Source: Clostridia bacterium
GTDB lineage: Bacteria > Bacillota > Clostridia > Oscillospirales > CAG-272
DNA length: 18,460 nt
Direction: 5' to 3'
Assembly (NCBI GenBank): GCA_017631215.1
Contig: JAGBTR010000260.1
Location: 1 to 18,460, forward strand
Of this stretch, positions 1 to 9,206 are shown one piece after another. Positions within the stretch are counted from its first letter, which is position 1, and each line of letters starts with the position of its first letter. The position numbers and the translations under genes are program-made. The notes beneath the pieces were generated by a model that was given only the letters and a program-made list of their open reading frames with translations, was not told the origin of the DNA and searched no databases.

Positions 1-3000
1 CGAAGGTGCTTGCATTGGACAGATCAACACCGTCGGTTACAAGCTCGGTCTCGCCCTCAATCTTCTGAACAGCTGCAGCGTAAACGAGCAGGTCGGTCAG
101 CAGTGCGCTGAGCTCACCGTTGTCGGTGTCAACAACCGTGCCGTTAGCCATGCCGTCGAGCATATCAACGACGTACTGCTTGACGCTGTAGTTCTCCAGC
201 GTGTCGGACAGAACCTTACCGTCAGCGGTCTTTGCGATCAGCTCGAAGGTGAAGGTCTTAGCAAGCTCGTTCTCCTGGAATGCAGGAGTCGTGAAGACGA
301 CCTGGTTGGCCGCGCCAACGCGGACGCCCGTGAGCTCGGTGCTGATACCGTCAATCGTCAGAGTAGCAGTTGCATTCAGCGAAGGATGGATATCAGCGAT
401 GATGTTCATCGAAGCGTTATCGTTGATGTTGAGCGAAACGCCCGTGATCTCCATGTTCTTTGCCAGCTCGACGTTGAGAATATTCTCATTAGCGAAGTGC
501 AGGTCGGTCAGCTTAGCAACGGCGTTCTTGGTAGCCAGAACGTTGGTCTGGTTGAAGATACGAACGAAGTTGACACGCGTCAGATCGGCAGCGTGGCTGT
601 TGAATGCAGTCGAGTTGACAACGTCCAGATAGACGTAGTTGTTACCGTTCTGCAGAGGCTGACCGTCGAAGCGAGTAAAGATCGCGGACAACGGAGCCTG
701 GTTGATGGAGTTCTCTTCACTGTCGGGTTTGTTTGCCGAGGTAACCTCGAAGCAGAAGCCCTCATCAAGAAGCTCCTCATAGTTCTCCAGATAGAGATTT
801 GCGCAGAACAGGTTGTACACAGTTGCATCCAACGTGTTGGGACCGATCTTTGCCTCTCTTGCTCTGGAGGTGCGGTTGTGGAAGTAGTTGTTACCTGCAT
901 TCAGGTCAACGAAGTCCAGAACGCTCGAGGTGAACGGAATTGCACCTGCGGGGATCTCAAACTTCTCCTCGACCTGATCGGCAGCGGTGCGGGTCACGCG
1001 GATGTTATCGACAGCCACCAGAAGACCAGCATCGTAGTTCAGGTCCGCATGGTTGAACATACGGAAGAAGTTGAAGCGGTTTGCCGAGAAGGCAGCCTTA
1101 GGAGCAGACCACTTCGAGCCGTTGGAGCGACCCGTCAGCTTGCTCAGCGGGATGTCGACGGTGTACCAGCCATCGCCAAGATCCTCAATGATCAGAGATC
1201 TGATGGTATACTTACCGGTAGCCTCACCAACGTCGCTTCCGCGCGAGGAGCTCATCTCAAAGTCAAAGGTGTGATTCAGGAAGGACTCACTGTTGCAGTA
1301 GAGGTCGAAGCGCAGCGAGTTCAGGTTTGCATATGCCGCGTTGCGAACGGTGTCCTCGAAGGAGAACGAGATCGGGATAGCGCCCGTGCCGGCATTGACA
1401 CCAGCCACAGACTTCTCCACAGCGACCCACTCGTTATCGCCGTCACCGTCGATATCGCGGAGCGATCCGCCCGAGTTCAGCTTGACGTCAGACGTCGTGC
1501 CGCCTGCGAACTGTGCAGCGTGCGTGCCGCTGACCATCGTCTCGGCATCGAAGACGAGCTCCTCGCCGCCTGCCAGCTCCTTGGTGAAGGTGAAGTTCTT
1601 CATCTCACAGCCGTAGACGCCCGTGTAGGCATCGCCCGTGATATGCGTAGAGTTGTTAGAGAAGAAGCGGAAGAAGTTGATCTTGGTCAGATCGGGGATG
1701 GAATCCATATCGGGAACGTTGTCACCGTTTGCGTCCTTCTCACTCTTGAACGAGCCCGTAGAGTCCTGCAGCATGGAGATCGGGACTCGGACGTGTACCC
1801 ACTCGTTCAAGGGGAGGTCGCCGTCATTCCAATGGGAAAGCGAGCGCGTGCGGGTGATCTGGTTGACATCGGACTTGCCGGAGGAGGTGATGTCCATACG
1901 GAAGTGGATATCGTTGACAACATCGTTGTCGATCTTGACGTCGAACTCGATATAAGAGAACTTGGTGATATCGAACGAGCCGTTCGTATAGGTTGCGGAG
2001 TACATATAGTTACCGCTACCGTAGGAAGGCGAGATGGTGCCTGCGCTAGCATAACTACTGGTGTAGTTGATGAGCAGAGGCTGATAATCCTCATAGACCA
2101 CAGCATCAGCCGTCATGTAGATGTTATCCAGCTTGATGGTCGAGGTCTGACCCTCGATACCTGCCGTGCTGGCATTCATGAAGAGACGGAACCAGCAGTA
2201 GGCCTCCATGGTTGCGCCCTTGTTCTGCATCGTGGAGATATCGATCGAAATGGTGTTCCAGCCTGCAACGAGCTCATCGCCCTTAAAGTCAGCAAGCGTG
2301 CCTCTCTTGACGATCTCCTTGTTGTCGCCATCCAGCGTGCCGTCCTTGATGCCGTAGATCTCAAGCTCGAACTTGGTCTCGGCGAAGGCTGCGGGATCGG
2401 ATACCCAAACGTCGAAGCTGAGCTGATTCATCAGCGTAGCGTCATAGGTCTTGCCGTTCGGGATGGTGTACTCGAACTTGATGGCAGCGACGCTATTGAC
2501 CACGCCGTCAAAGGTGCGAGCGACGGATGCCTTACCCTGCGAGGGGTTGGTGGTGTCGAGCAGCAGATGGTCGCCCGTAGCGAAGCCATCGAGCTGGTCA
2601 CAGTTGGTGACCGAGATCAGCGTGGGCAGAGCCGAAGTGGGCTTCTCGGGCTCAGGAGGAAGCTCCTTTGCAAAACCGACGTTATCCCAAGCCAGCGTCA
2701 GCGACTTGGTGCCGAGGTCGAGTCCGGAATGGTTGTGGAAACGCATATAGTTCCAACGCGACCAATCGGTCGAACCGCTACCGGTCGACAGATCCACGTA
2801 GAAGCGATTCCAGCCCTTCACAAGAGCAGAGCCCTTGAGATCGGCCAGCGTCTTATCCCAGTTGGTCTCCGCAGTGTCAGCCTTACCAGCCGAGGTCAGC
2901 TCGAGGTAGAAGGTCGTACCCTCCAGGAGAGCGGGATTCGAGACGTAAAGATCAAATACGAAATACTTCATATCCGAAGCATCAACAGCATTAACAACGA

Positions 3001-4471
3001 GACCGGTCTTAATACCGTTGGTGGGCTTAGTGCCGCCACCGCTGGGATGAGAATAACCACCATTGGCATGCAGAGCGCCCGTGTAAGTGGTCGAAATGAC
3101 ATTGCCATGGTCGGCCATAGCAGTAAGGGACAGTCTGGGCAGGCCCTCGTCATTGCAGTCAGCCCAACCCTGAGTCTTCTCACCGTCGGCAACGAGAATG
3201 TCAAAGCCCTCAACGGGATCAAGCGTCGTTCTGCGCTCAGAGAAGTGCAGGTTGTCGATCTTGAAGGTGTAGTTCGTACCCGCAGTACCGATCGCCTGAC
3301 CCGTACCGTTGGGCATGAAGATCTTGAAGTGTCTGAGCTGGGTGTTGTCATAGGTACCATCCACAGTCAGATCAGCCGTCGAAATCTCGACGCGGTTCCA
3401 GCCCGCAACGGGGGTACCGATAATGCAGTTCTTGAGCGTATCTCTTCTACGAGCCTCATTGTTATCGTTGCCACCGGGGCTGCGAAGCTCCATCTCGAAG
3501 GTCAGATTCGCCAGTGCGGGATCGGACAGATACAGATCAAAAGCAACACGCTTTCCCTTGGAAACGTCCACGGGCGTGCTTGCCTGATAGATAAAGTTGG
3601 CGTAGCCCGAGCCGCAAGAGCCACCCTCGACGGTGATCGAGACAGCACCCTTGCCCTCCGTCTTGTCAACGGTATCCAGCGTCAGCGTTGCCTTACGAGC
3701 GGTGATGCTCGCATCGGGATACCACTCGGAGGCCGTCGACCAACCAGTCGTTCCATCACAGTTGCTGAACATAATCGCCGTAGGATCGCTGTTCGCAGGA
3801 GCATCGGGAGTGGTAGGCACCTCGTAAGGAGTGTCGGTGAAGTAGATGTTGTCCAGCTTCATCGTGTACTGCGTACCTGCCGTGCCAACGTTAGAGCCGT
3901 CGCTGGGAAGGTACATACGGAAATAAGACACCTTGGTGTCATCGTAGATGGTGGTGCCAGGGGTATCCTCGACGAACTCAGACAGCGGGATGACCACCTT
4001 GTTCCAGCCCGCAACGGGAGCACCTGCAAAGTAGCTGCTGATATCGTCGGGACGAACATGGACCTCGTGCGTATCGGTCCAGCCGCCGTAGCTACCATTA
4101 TGCTCGGAGTGAAGCTCGATCTCGGCGGGGAGTGCGCCCATCGAGACGTCCGACAGATAAAGGTCGAACACCAGATACTCCATCTTGGAGATGTCAAGGT
4201 CTTGACCTCTGCTCCAAACAAACATAAAGGATGCTACGCTACCGGAACCATCTCTCGTCACAGAGAGAGAACCGGTGCCTTCAGTTTTGTTTACCGTGTC
4301 GATCGTGCCGACAGGATCTGTGGGACGACCGAATTCGGGCCACCCATCACTGCTGTCGCACGCGGACAACACAACGGTGTTCTCTTTTGTTGCTTCTTCT
4401 GCCACGGTCGGGAAGACCATGCAGGAGAGGATCATCAACAAAGCGAGAACTGCTGATAATGCTTTCTTCAT
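1..4471 (-). CDS. Giant secreted multi-domain surface protein, 3' end outside window
   Basis: The frame opens at an ATG seven bases after a perfect AAGGAGG (4479-4485) and runs 1490 codons without a stop to the left edge, so the C-terminus is missing. The N-terminus is a classic Sec signal: MKKA, a hydrophobic core to about residue 20, likely cleavage after PTVA (about residue 24). Seven domains of about 170-205 residues follow. Each has a central strand like FDLYLSD (residues 102-108 in the first), then a GWN or W strand and an FRxF/FRMY strand, and ends in a DNIYF-like strand (near residues 207, 407, 594, 780, 958, 1155, 1322). This resembles galactose-binding-like or CBM-type beta-sandwiches. 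Acidic DxDGDGD-type loops in domains 5 and 6 may bind calcium. About 150 further residues form a different C-terminal domain. No catalytic module is visible. A role in glycan binding or adhesion is inferred; exact family and ligand are unknown. Confidence 0.85.
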   Translation of the reverse strand, partial: MKKALSAVLALLMILSCMVFPTVAEEATKENTVVLSACDSSDGWPEFGRPTDPVGTIDTVNKTEGTGSLSVTRDGSGSVASFMFVWSRGQDLDISKMEYLVFDLYLSDVSMGALPAEIELHSEHNGSYGGWTDTHEVHVRPDDISSYFAGAPVAGWNKVVIPLSEFVEDTPGTTIYDDTKVSYFRMYLPSDGSNVGTAGTQYTMKLDNIYFTDTPYEVPTTPDAPANSDPTAIMFSNCDGTTGWSTASEWYPDASITARKATLTLDTVDKTEGKGAVSITVEGGSCGSGYANFIYQASTPVDVSKGKRVAFDLYLSDPALANLTFEMELRSPGGNDNNEARRRDTLKNCIIGTPVAGWNRVEISTADLTVDGTYDNTQLRHFKIFMPNGTGQAIGTAGTNYTFKIDNLHFSERRTTLDPVEGFDILVADGEKTQGWADCNDEGLPRLSLTAMADHGNVISTTYTGALHANGGYSHPSGGGTKPTNGIKTGLVVNAVDASDMKYFVFDLYVSNPALLEGTTFYLELTSAGKADTAETNWDKTLADLKGSALVKGWNRFYVDLSTGSGSTDWSRWNYMRFHNHSGLDLGTKSLTLAWDNVGFAKELPPEPEKPTSALPTLISVTNCDQLDGFATGDHLLLDTTNPSQGKASVARTFDGVVNSVAAIKFEYTIPNGKTYDATLMNQLSFDVWVSDPAAFAETKFELEIYGIKDGTLDGDNKEIVKRGTLADFKGDELVAGWNTISIDISTMQNKGATMEAYCWFRLFMNASTAGIEGQTSTIKLDNIYMTADAVVYEDYQPLLINYTSSYASAGTISPSYGSGNYMYSATYTNGSFDITKFSYIEFDVKIDNDVVNDIHFRMDITSSGKSDVNQITRTRSLSHWNDGDLPLNEWVHVRVPISMLQDSTGSFKSEKDANGDNVPDMDSIPDLTKINFFRFFSNNSTHITGDAYTGVYGCEMKNFTFTKELAGGEELVFDAETMVSGTHAAQFAGGTTSDVKLNSGGSLRDIDGDGDNEWVAVEKSVAGVNAGTGAIPISFSFEDTVRNAAYANLNSLRFDLYCNSESFLNHTFDFEMSSSRGSDVGEATGKYTIRSLIIEDLGDGWYTVDIPLSKLTGRSNGSKWSAPKAAFSANRFNFFRMFNHADLNYDAGLLVAVDNIRVTRTAADQVEEKFEIPAGAIPFTSSVLDFVDLNAGNNYFHNRTSRAREAKIGPNTLDATVYNLFCANLYLENYEELLDEGFCFEVTSANKPDSEENSINQAPLSAIFTRFDGQPLQNGNNYVYLDVVNSTAFNSHAADLTRVNFVRIFNQTNVLATKNAVAKLTDLHFANENILNVELAKNMEITGVSLNINDNASMNIIADIHPSLNATATLTIDGISTELTGVRVGAANQVVFTTPAFQENELAKTFTFELIAKTADGKVLSDTLENYSVKQYVVDMLDGMANGTVVDTDNGELSALLTDLLVYAAAVQKIEGETELVTDGVDLSNASTF

Positions 4472-4478
4472 AGAAAAG

Positions 4479-4485
4479 CCTCCTT
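4479..4485 (-). promoter_or_regulatory. Strong ribosome binding site of the giant surface gene
   Basis: The minus strand reads AAGGAGG with seven bases before the ATG at 4471. This fixes the start and implies efficient translation. Confidence 0.85.
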
Positions 4486-4600
4486 AATTGGGATATATTG
4501 GGACGCGTAACACGCGATGAATGCCGAAAAGACCTCCACGCCCCTCTTTGCTTTCGAGGATCAGGAAGCTTTTTCAGCAAGCCATCGTATAGTTGAATAA

Positions 4601-4629
4601 ATTATAGCACACGGTATGCACAATGTCAA
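4601..4629 (-). promoter_or_regulatory. Consensus sigma-A promoter of the giant surface gene
   Basis: On the minus strand a perfect -35 TTGACA (4629-4624) is followed by a 17-bp spacer and a perfect -10 TATAAT (4606-4601). The expected start of transcription is near 4594, giving a leader of about 120 nt before the ATG at 4471. The leader contains a short perfect hairpin (CGCGT / ACGCG, 4504-4516) and a CCTC/GAGG stem further upstream. I could not match it to a known riboswitch. Confidence 0.85.
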
Positions 4630-4669
4630 CAAAAACCCCACAAAATATTTCCTGTTTCAGGCGTTTTCG

Positions 4670-4716
4670 TCACAATGCCCAAATTGCATTCATTGTATTT
4701 CACAATAATGCCCAAA
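4670..4716. repeat. Direct and inverted repeats between polC and the surface-gene promoter
   Basis: On the plus strand TCACAATGCCCAAA (4670-4683) recurs as TCACAATAATGCCCAAA (4700-4716). The starts are exactly 30 bp apart and the second copy has three extra bases. An imperfect inverted repeat (GCATTCATTGT 4686-4696, ACAATAATGC 4702-4711) overlaps the second copy. The copies lie about 40 and 70 bp upstream of the -35 box of the surface gene, where activator sites are often found. The inverted repeat could instead be a weak polC 3' structure, but no T-tract follows it. Confidence 0.45.
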
Positions 4717-4723
4717 GCCCTCT

Positions 4724-7700
4724 TCAAAACATACTGATCTGATCGGATTCATTGAGCTTATCCAGCACGCCGTTGCGGCGAAGGACCTCAATAACGCTCT
4801 TATTGAGGCGACCGCGCGCTTGCAGATCGTCGACCGAGAAGAAGGGCTCCTCTTCCCTTGCCCGCACGATGTTTTCTGCCGCGTTTTCACCCAGTCCACC
4901 CAGTGCCGAGAACGGCATACGGATGGCCTTATCGCCCTCGGGACGGAAGCAACGGGCGTCCGAGATATTAATATCTATAGGAAGGAATTTGATGCCGCGG
5001 GCGTAGGCCTCGACAACGAGCTGGAAGGTCGAAATCGAGCTTTGCTCCTTGGGAGACGCTTCCTTGCCGCGTTTTTCAACGTCCTTTATATAATTTTCAA
5101 CGTGCCGTTTACCTCCCGTTACAATTTCGGCGTCAAAGCCGTTAGGAGCGACGGTCAGCATCGCGGCATAGAAGACGGTAGGAAGGTGGATCTTATACCA
5201 CGCAAGGCGGATCGCCGACATAACGTAAGCGGCGGCGTGTGCCTTGGGGAACATATATTTGATCTTCTTGCAGGAATCGATGTACCACTCGGGCACCTCG
5301 TGCTTTCGCATCTCCTCCTCCCATTCGGGGGAAAGTCCCTTTCCCTTTCGCACGCTCTCCATGATCTTAAACGACATTGCGTTATCCAATCCGTAGCGAA
5401 TGAGGTCAAGCATAATACCGTCGCGGCATCCGATGACCTGCGAAATGGTACACGTGCCGTCCTTGATGAGATCCTGCGCGTTGCCCAGCCAAACGCCCGT
5501 GCCGTGGGTCAGACCCGACACCTGAAGCAGGTCGGCAAAGGTCTTGGGCTGAGCCTCGACGAGAACCTGCAGAAGGAAGGGGGTGCCCAGCTCGGGCAGT
5601 CCGAGCGTGCCGATGGGACAGCCGAGAATATCGTCGGGTGTGATACCAAGCACGCGGGGCGATTCGAACAGCGAATAGACCTCGGGGGCGTTCATCGGGA
5701 CGTCCATCACGCTTGTGCCCGAGTAACGCTCGAGCCATTTGTATTTGGTCGGCATATCGTGTCCCAGCTCGTCGAGCTTGAGCAGCGTATCGTGCAGATA
5801 CTCGAAGGTGAAGTGGGTGGTGACGATATCCGAATTGGGGTCGTCGGCGGGGTGCTGCACGGGGCAGAAGTCATAAATCTCATATTCCTTGGGAACAACG
5901 ACGATGCCGCCCGGGTGCTGACCCGTCGTGCGCTTGACGCCGACGCACATCTGCACCAGCTTATTGATGTTGGCGCGCGAGAGCGAGACGCCCTTCTCCT
6001 CGAGAAATTTAGCGACGAAGCCGTAGGCGGTCTTATCCGCAAGCTCGCCGATGGTACCCGCGCGGAAAACGTTTTCCGCACCGAACAGATCCTCGGTATA
6101 TTTATGCACCTTACCCTGCACCTCGCCCGAGAAGTTGAGATCGATATCGGGCGACTTATCGCCGTAGAAGCCCAGGAAGGTCTCGAAGGGGATGTCGTGT
6201 CCGTCACCGATCAGCTTATGACCGCACTTAGGACAATTGGCATCCGGCAGGTCAAAGCCCGAGCCGACTGAGCCATCGGTGAAAAACTCGGAATGCTGGC
6301 ACTGGGGGCAATAGTAGTGGGGCGGCAGGGGGTTGACCTCCGAGATACCTGCACACGAGGCGACGAAGGACGAGCCGACCGAGCCGCGCGAGCCGACGAG
6401 GTAGCCCTGGCTCTCGCTGTACCACACCAGCTTTTGCGCGATCATATACAGCACGGCAAAGCCGTTCTTGATGATGGAGGTCAGCTCCTTATCGAGGCGG
6501 CTGTGGACGATCTCGGGCAAGGGCTTGCCGTACAGCTTTTCGGCGCGCTCATAGCAGATGCGCTCCAGATCCTCCTCGGCACCGTCCATATGGGGGGTGA
6601 AGGTTCCCTTGGGGAAGGGGCGGATATCCGACTCGATCATATCCGCGATCATATTGGTATTGGTAACGACCACCTCGTACGCCTTTTGCTCGCCCAGATA
6701 GGAGAACTCGGCGAGCATCTCCTCGGTGGTACGCAGGTAGAGGTGGATATCGCGGTCGTAGTCCTTGAATTTCATTCCCGCGAGCAGGATCTTACGCCCG
6801 ATCTCGTCGTCGTCGTTGAGGAAGTGGGCGTCGCAGGTCGCCACGACGGGCTTACCGTATTTCTCACCCAATGCAACGATGCGGCGGTTGAGGTCGCGAA
6901 GTCCCTCCTCGTCACGGATCTTACCCTCCGCGATGAGGAATGCGTTGTTACAAATGGGCTGGATCTCGAGATAATCGTAGAAGTTGACGATCTCCTCGAT
7001 CACGGCGTCGGGCTTATTATCGAGAATGGCGCGGACAAGCTCGCCCGCCTCGCACGCAGAGCCGACGATCAGACCCTCGCGGTATTTCTCCAGCTCGGTC
7101 TTGGGGATACGCGGCTGGCGGCGGTAATAGTTCAGATAGCTGTACGAGATCAGACGGTAAAGATTCTTCAGACCCGTCCTGTTCTTGACAAGCAGGATCT
7201 GGTGGTAGGTCGGAAGCTGGAGCGGGTTGGCGTTGGCCAGCATATCCTTCTCCAGTGCGGCATAGTCACGGATATCCGACTCCTCCATCTGTTCGACCAT
7301 ACTGAAATAGATCATCGACAGCATCTCGGCATCGTCCGAGGCGCGGTGGTGATTGAACTCGCCCAGGCGGTAATGCTTGGCGAGCGTGTCGAGCTTATGG
7401 TTCTTGAGGTCTGCGTTGATATGCCTCGACAGCGCGAGCGTATCCATATAGGGATTGGTAAAGGTCAGACCGCACTTGTCGGCATAATATGAGATAAAAC
7501 CGATATCGAAGCTGGCGTTATGGGCAATGAGAAGCTTTCCTCCCCTGCTCTCTTCATCTCCGATAAAGTTGAAAAACAGCTCGAGCGCCTCACGCGTTTT
7601 GGGGGCACCCTTGACCATTTCATCCGTGATGCCCGTCAGCGTGACGATCTCCTCGGGGATGGGCATTTCGGGATCGACGAAGGTATTAAAGCGATCGAGC

Positions 7701-9205
7701 ACCTCGCCGTCTCGAATACGGACGGCACCGATCTCGGTGATGCCGCAGGAGACGGTCGAAAGACCTGTCGTCTCGATATCAAAAACGATCATTTCGTCTC
7801 GCATTGAGCCGCTGTATTTACCCGTGACCGCGCTGGCGGTGTTATTGACAAAGTAGGCCTCCAGACCGTAGATAACCTTCTGACCCAGCTTTTCGGCGGC
7901 AAGCATCGCCTTCTGGTAGGCCTGCACGTTACCGTGGTCGGTGATGGCGATGGCGGGCATTCCCCAACGGTTAGCCGTCTTGACCACCTCGTCGGGCAGG
8001 ATGAGTGCGTCCATAGACGACATCGTCGTATGCAGGTGAAGCTCGACACGCTTGGTCTCTGCTTTATCCATACGCATCACGCGCTTGATCTTCATCACGT
8101 CGGTATAGAAATAGGTATAGTCCAGATCGACGTAGTTCTTACGCGTTTCTCGCTTGGTATAGCCATTCATAGCCACCGAGGTGCCCTTGGAGACCATACC
8201 GCTGAGCTCTTTTTCCTCCTCGGGGGTCAGACCGTATTTCTTGACCTCGATGCTTGAGATGCCATCGTAGACACAGAAGGTGACGTTCATCTTCTCACCG
8301 CCGCGCGCCTCCTCGGCCGCATAGCTGAATACCTCACCGACCACTACGACGCCGCGGCGTGCCTCGTGGATGGTGCTGATGCAGATCGGCTCAACAGCAA
8401 AGGGCGTACCGATGAGCACCTCGGGGGCGCTGATATCAAAGGTGCGGTGTCCAATGGTACAAATGCCATCCTTGATATCGGGGACGGCGATCAGATCGGG
8501 CTCGAGTGAGGACACACGAGGCAGCGTCGGCTTTTCTTCCTCCACGGGACCGCCGCGACCGCCACCGTATTCGCCGTCGCCACGTGTGCGGCGAGCCTCC
8601 ATCTCGCGGTCGTAATCGACCTGCGCACGAGAAATCTGCTGATCCAGCTGCTCGAGTCTTCGCTCAACAGAATAGAAATCCGACTCAATGTGGATATCGG
8701 GATTGTGGTGGATATGTACGGGCACATCGAGTCCAAATTCGCTTTGAATGATGCGCGACATCACCTCGGGCGTATGGGCATTTTCCATCAAGCGGACGCC
8801 ATCCACCACGATCGGCAGATCGATATACAGAGCGTCCTCCTTGAGAGAAGCCCGATAATGACGGAAAAAGCCGCGCGCAACGATGCCGATGCGCTCGGTT
8901 TCCGCAAGTAATTCTGGAATATATCCCTCCGTAAAGCAATGGGGGGGATAGTGGGTGAGGATCTTCACGGTAGCCAGGTCATAGGCCTCGGCGATCTCAT
9001 CCTCGATCTGATAAATCGTTGCCTTATCGACCGTTTCGGGCAGCTCCAACGAGAGCTCCAGAATCCGCTTCTCCTTTTCGGTCTTTACCGTGTACGCCGT
9101 CACACGGTCGAAGATTGCACGCTTTCTCGGCGTCGGCATGTATTTTTTCAGCACGTCCAAGAGTGGGCGTTGTCCGCCCACAGCTTGTCCTACGTGATCG
9201 GTCAT
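4724..9205 (-). CDS. polC: DNA polymerase III alpha subunit, PolC type
   Basis: This is the Gram-positive replicative polymerase (1493 residues; Bacillus PolC is about 1440). Visible in order: an N-terminal region; a Gly/Arg-rich linker (about 205-235); an OB-fold segment; the first PHP part with ELHLHTTMSSMDA (about 385); an inserted DEDDh proofreading exonuclease beginning VFDIETTG (about 472) and ending near HRASDDAEML (about 625); the rest of PHP; a zinc-binding CPQC...CPKC (about 965-995); palm motifs including GSRGSVGSS and PDIDLNFSG (about 1022); HPGGIVV; FPKAHAAAYV (about 1325); a helix-hairpin-helix region; and C-terminal QISMF, a probable sliding-clamp binding motif. I chose the ATG at 9205 because AAGGAG lies seven bases upstream and it starts one base after the ispG stop. 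The in-frame extension to 9250 would overlap ispG. All key motifs are intact. Confidence 0.97.
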   Translation of the reverse strand: MTDHVGQAVGGQRPLLDVLKKYMPTPRKRAIFDRVTAYTVKTEKEKRILELSLELPETVDKATIYQIEDEIAEAYDLATVKILTHYPPHCFTEGYIPELLAETERIGIVARGFFRHYRASLKEDALYIDLPIVVDGVRLMENAHTPEVMSRIIQSEFGLDVPVHIHHNPDIHIESDFYSVERRLEQLDQQISRAQVDYDREMEARRTRGDGEYGGGRGGPVEEEKPTLPRVSSLEPDLIAVPDIKDGICTIGHRTFDISAPEVLIGTPFAVEPICISTIHEARRGVVVVGEVFSYAAEEARGGEKMNVTFCVYDGISSIEVKKYGLTPEEEKELSGMVSKGTSVAMNGYTKRETRKNYVDLDYTYFYTDVMKIKRVMRMDKAETKRVELHLHTTMSSMDALILPDEVVKTANRWGMPAIAITDHGNVQAYQKAMLAAEKLGQKVIYGLEAYFVNNTASAVTGKYSGSMRDEMIVFDIETTGLSTVSCGITEIGAVRIRDGEVLDRFNTFVDPEMPIPEEIVTLTGITDEMVKGAPKTREALELFFNFIGDEESRGGKLLIAHNASFDIGFISYYADKCGLTFTNPYMDTLALSRHINADLKNHKLDTLAKHYRLGEFNHHRASDDAEMLSMIYFSMVEQMEESDIRDYAALEKDMLANANPLQLPTYHQILLVKNRTGLKNLYRLISYSYLNYYRRQPRIPKTELEKYREGLIVGSACEAGELVRAILDNKPDAVIEEIVNFYDYLEIQPICNNAFLIAEGKIRDEEGLRDLNRRIVALGEKYGKPVVATCDAHFLNDDDEIGRKILLAGMKFKDYDRDIHLYLRTTEEMLAEFSYLGEQKAYEVVVTNTNMIADMIESDIRPFPKGTFTPHMDGAEEDLERICYERAEKLYGKPLPEIVHSRLDKELTSIIKNGFAVLYMIAQKLVWYSESQGYLVGSRGSVGSSFVASCAGISEVNPLPPHYYCPQCQHSEFFTDGSVGSGFDLPDANCPKCGHKLIGDGHDIPFETFLGFYGDKSPDIDLNFSGEVQGKVHKYTEDLFGAENVFRAGTIGELADKTAYGFVAKFLEEKGVSLSRANINKLVQMCVGVKRTTGQHPGGIVVVPKEYEIYDFCPVQHPADDPNSDIVTTHFTFEYLHDTLLKLDELGHDMPTKYKWLERYSGTSVMDVPMNAPEVYSLFESPRVLGITPDDILGCPIGTLGLPELGTPFLLQVLVEAQPKTFADLLQVSGLTHGTGVWLGNAQDLIKDGTCTISQVIGCRDGIMLDLIRYGLDNAMSFKIMESVRKGKGLSPEWEEEMRKHEVPEWYIDSCKKIKYMFPKAHAAAYVMSAIRLAWYKIHLPTVFYAAMLTVAPNGFDAEIVTGGKRHVENYIKDVEKRGKEASPKEQSSISTFQLVVEAYARGIKFLPIDINISDARCFRPEGDKAIRMPFSALGGLGENAAENIVRAREEEPFFSVDDLQARGRLNKSVIEVLRRNGVLDKLNESDQISMF

Positions 9206-9206
9206 A

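Noticed and set aside
1420..1450. Dockerin module suggested by DIDGDGDNEW in the giant protein
   Set aside because: Only one short acidic loop is present and it sits within a beta-sandwich repeat; the paired loop-helix arrangement of dockerins is missing.
386..4456. A 1356-codon open frame on the plus strand, plus further long plus-strand frames at 4820-6271, 6293-7492, 11322-12608 and 14869-16293
   Set aside because: They lie antisense to genes with clear family motifs, signal peptides and ribosome binding sites. Their translations have no recognisable domain or Shine-Dalgarno, and they arise from codon bias (few TTA, CTA and TCA codons) in the true genes.
4412..4471. Lipoprotein signal (ILSC) in the giant surface protein
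   Set aside because: The residue at -2 is leucine and the hydrophobic stretch continues past the cysteine to a good signal peptidase I site after PTVA.
4472..4594. Cyclic-di-GMP riboswitch in the surface-gene leader
   Set aside because: A GAAA stretch and GC-rich segments are present, but the conserved ACGCAAAG-type core and the receptor pairing are not recognisable.
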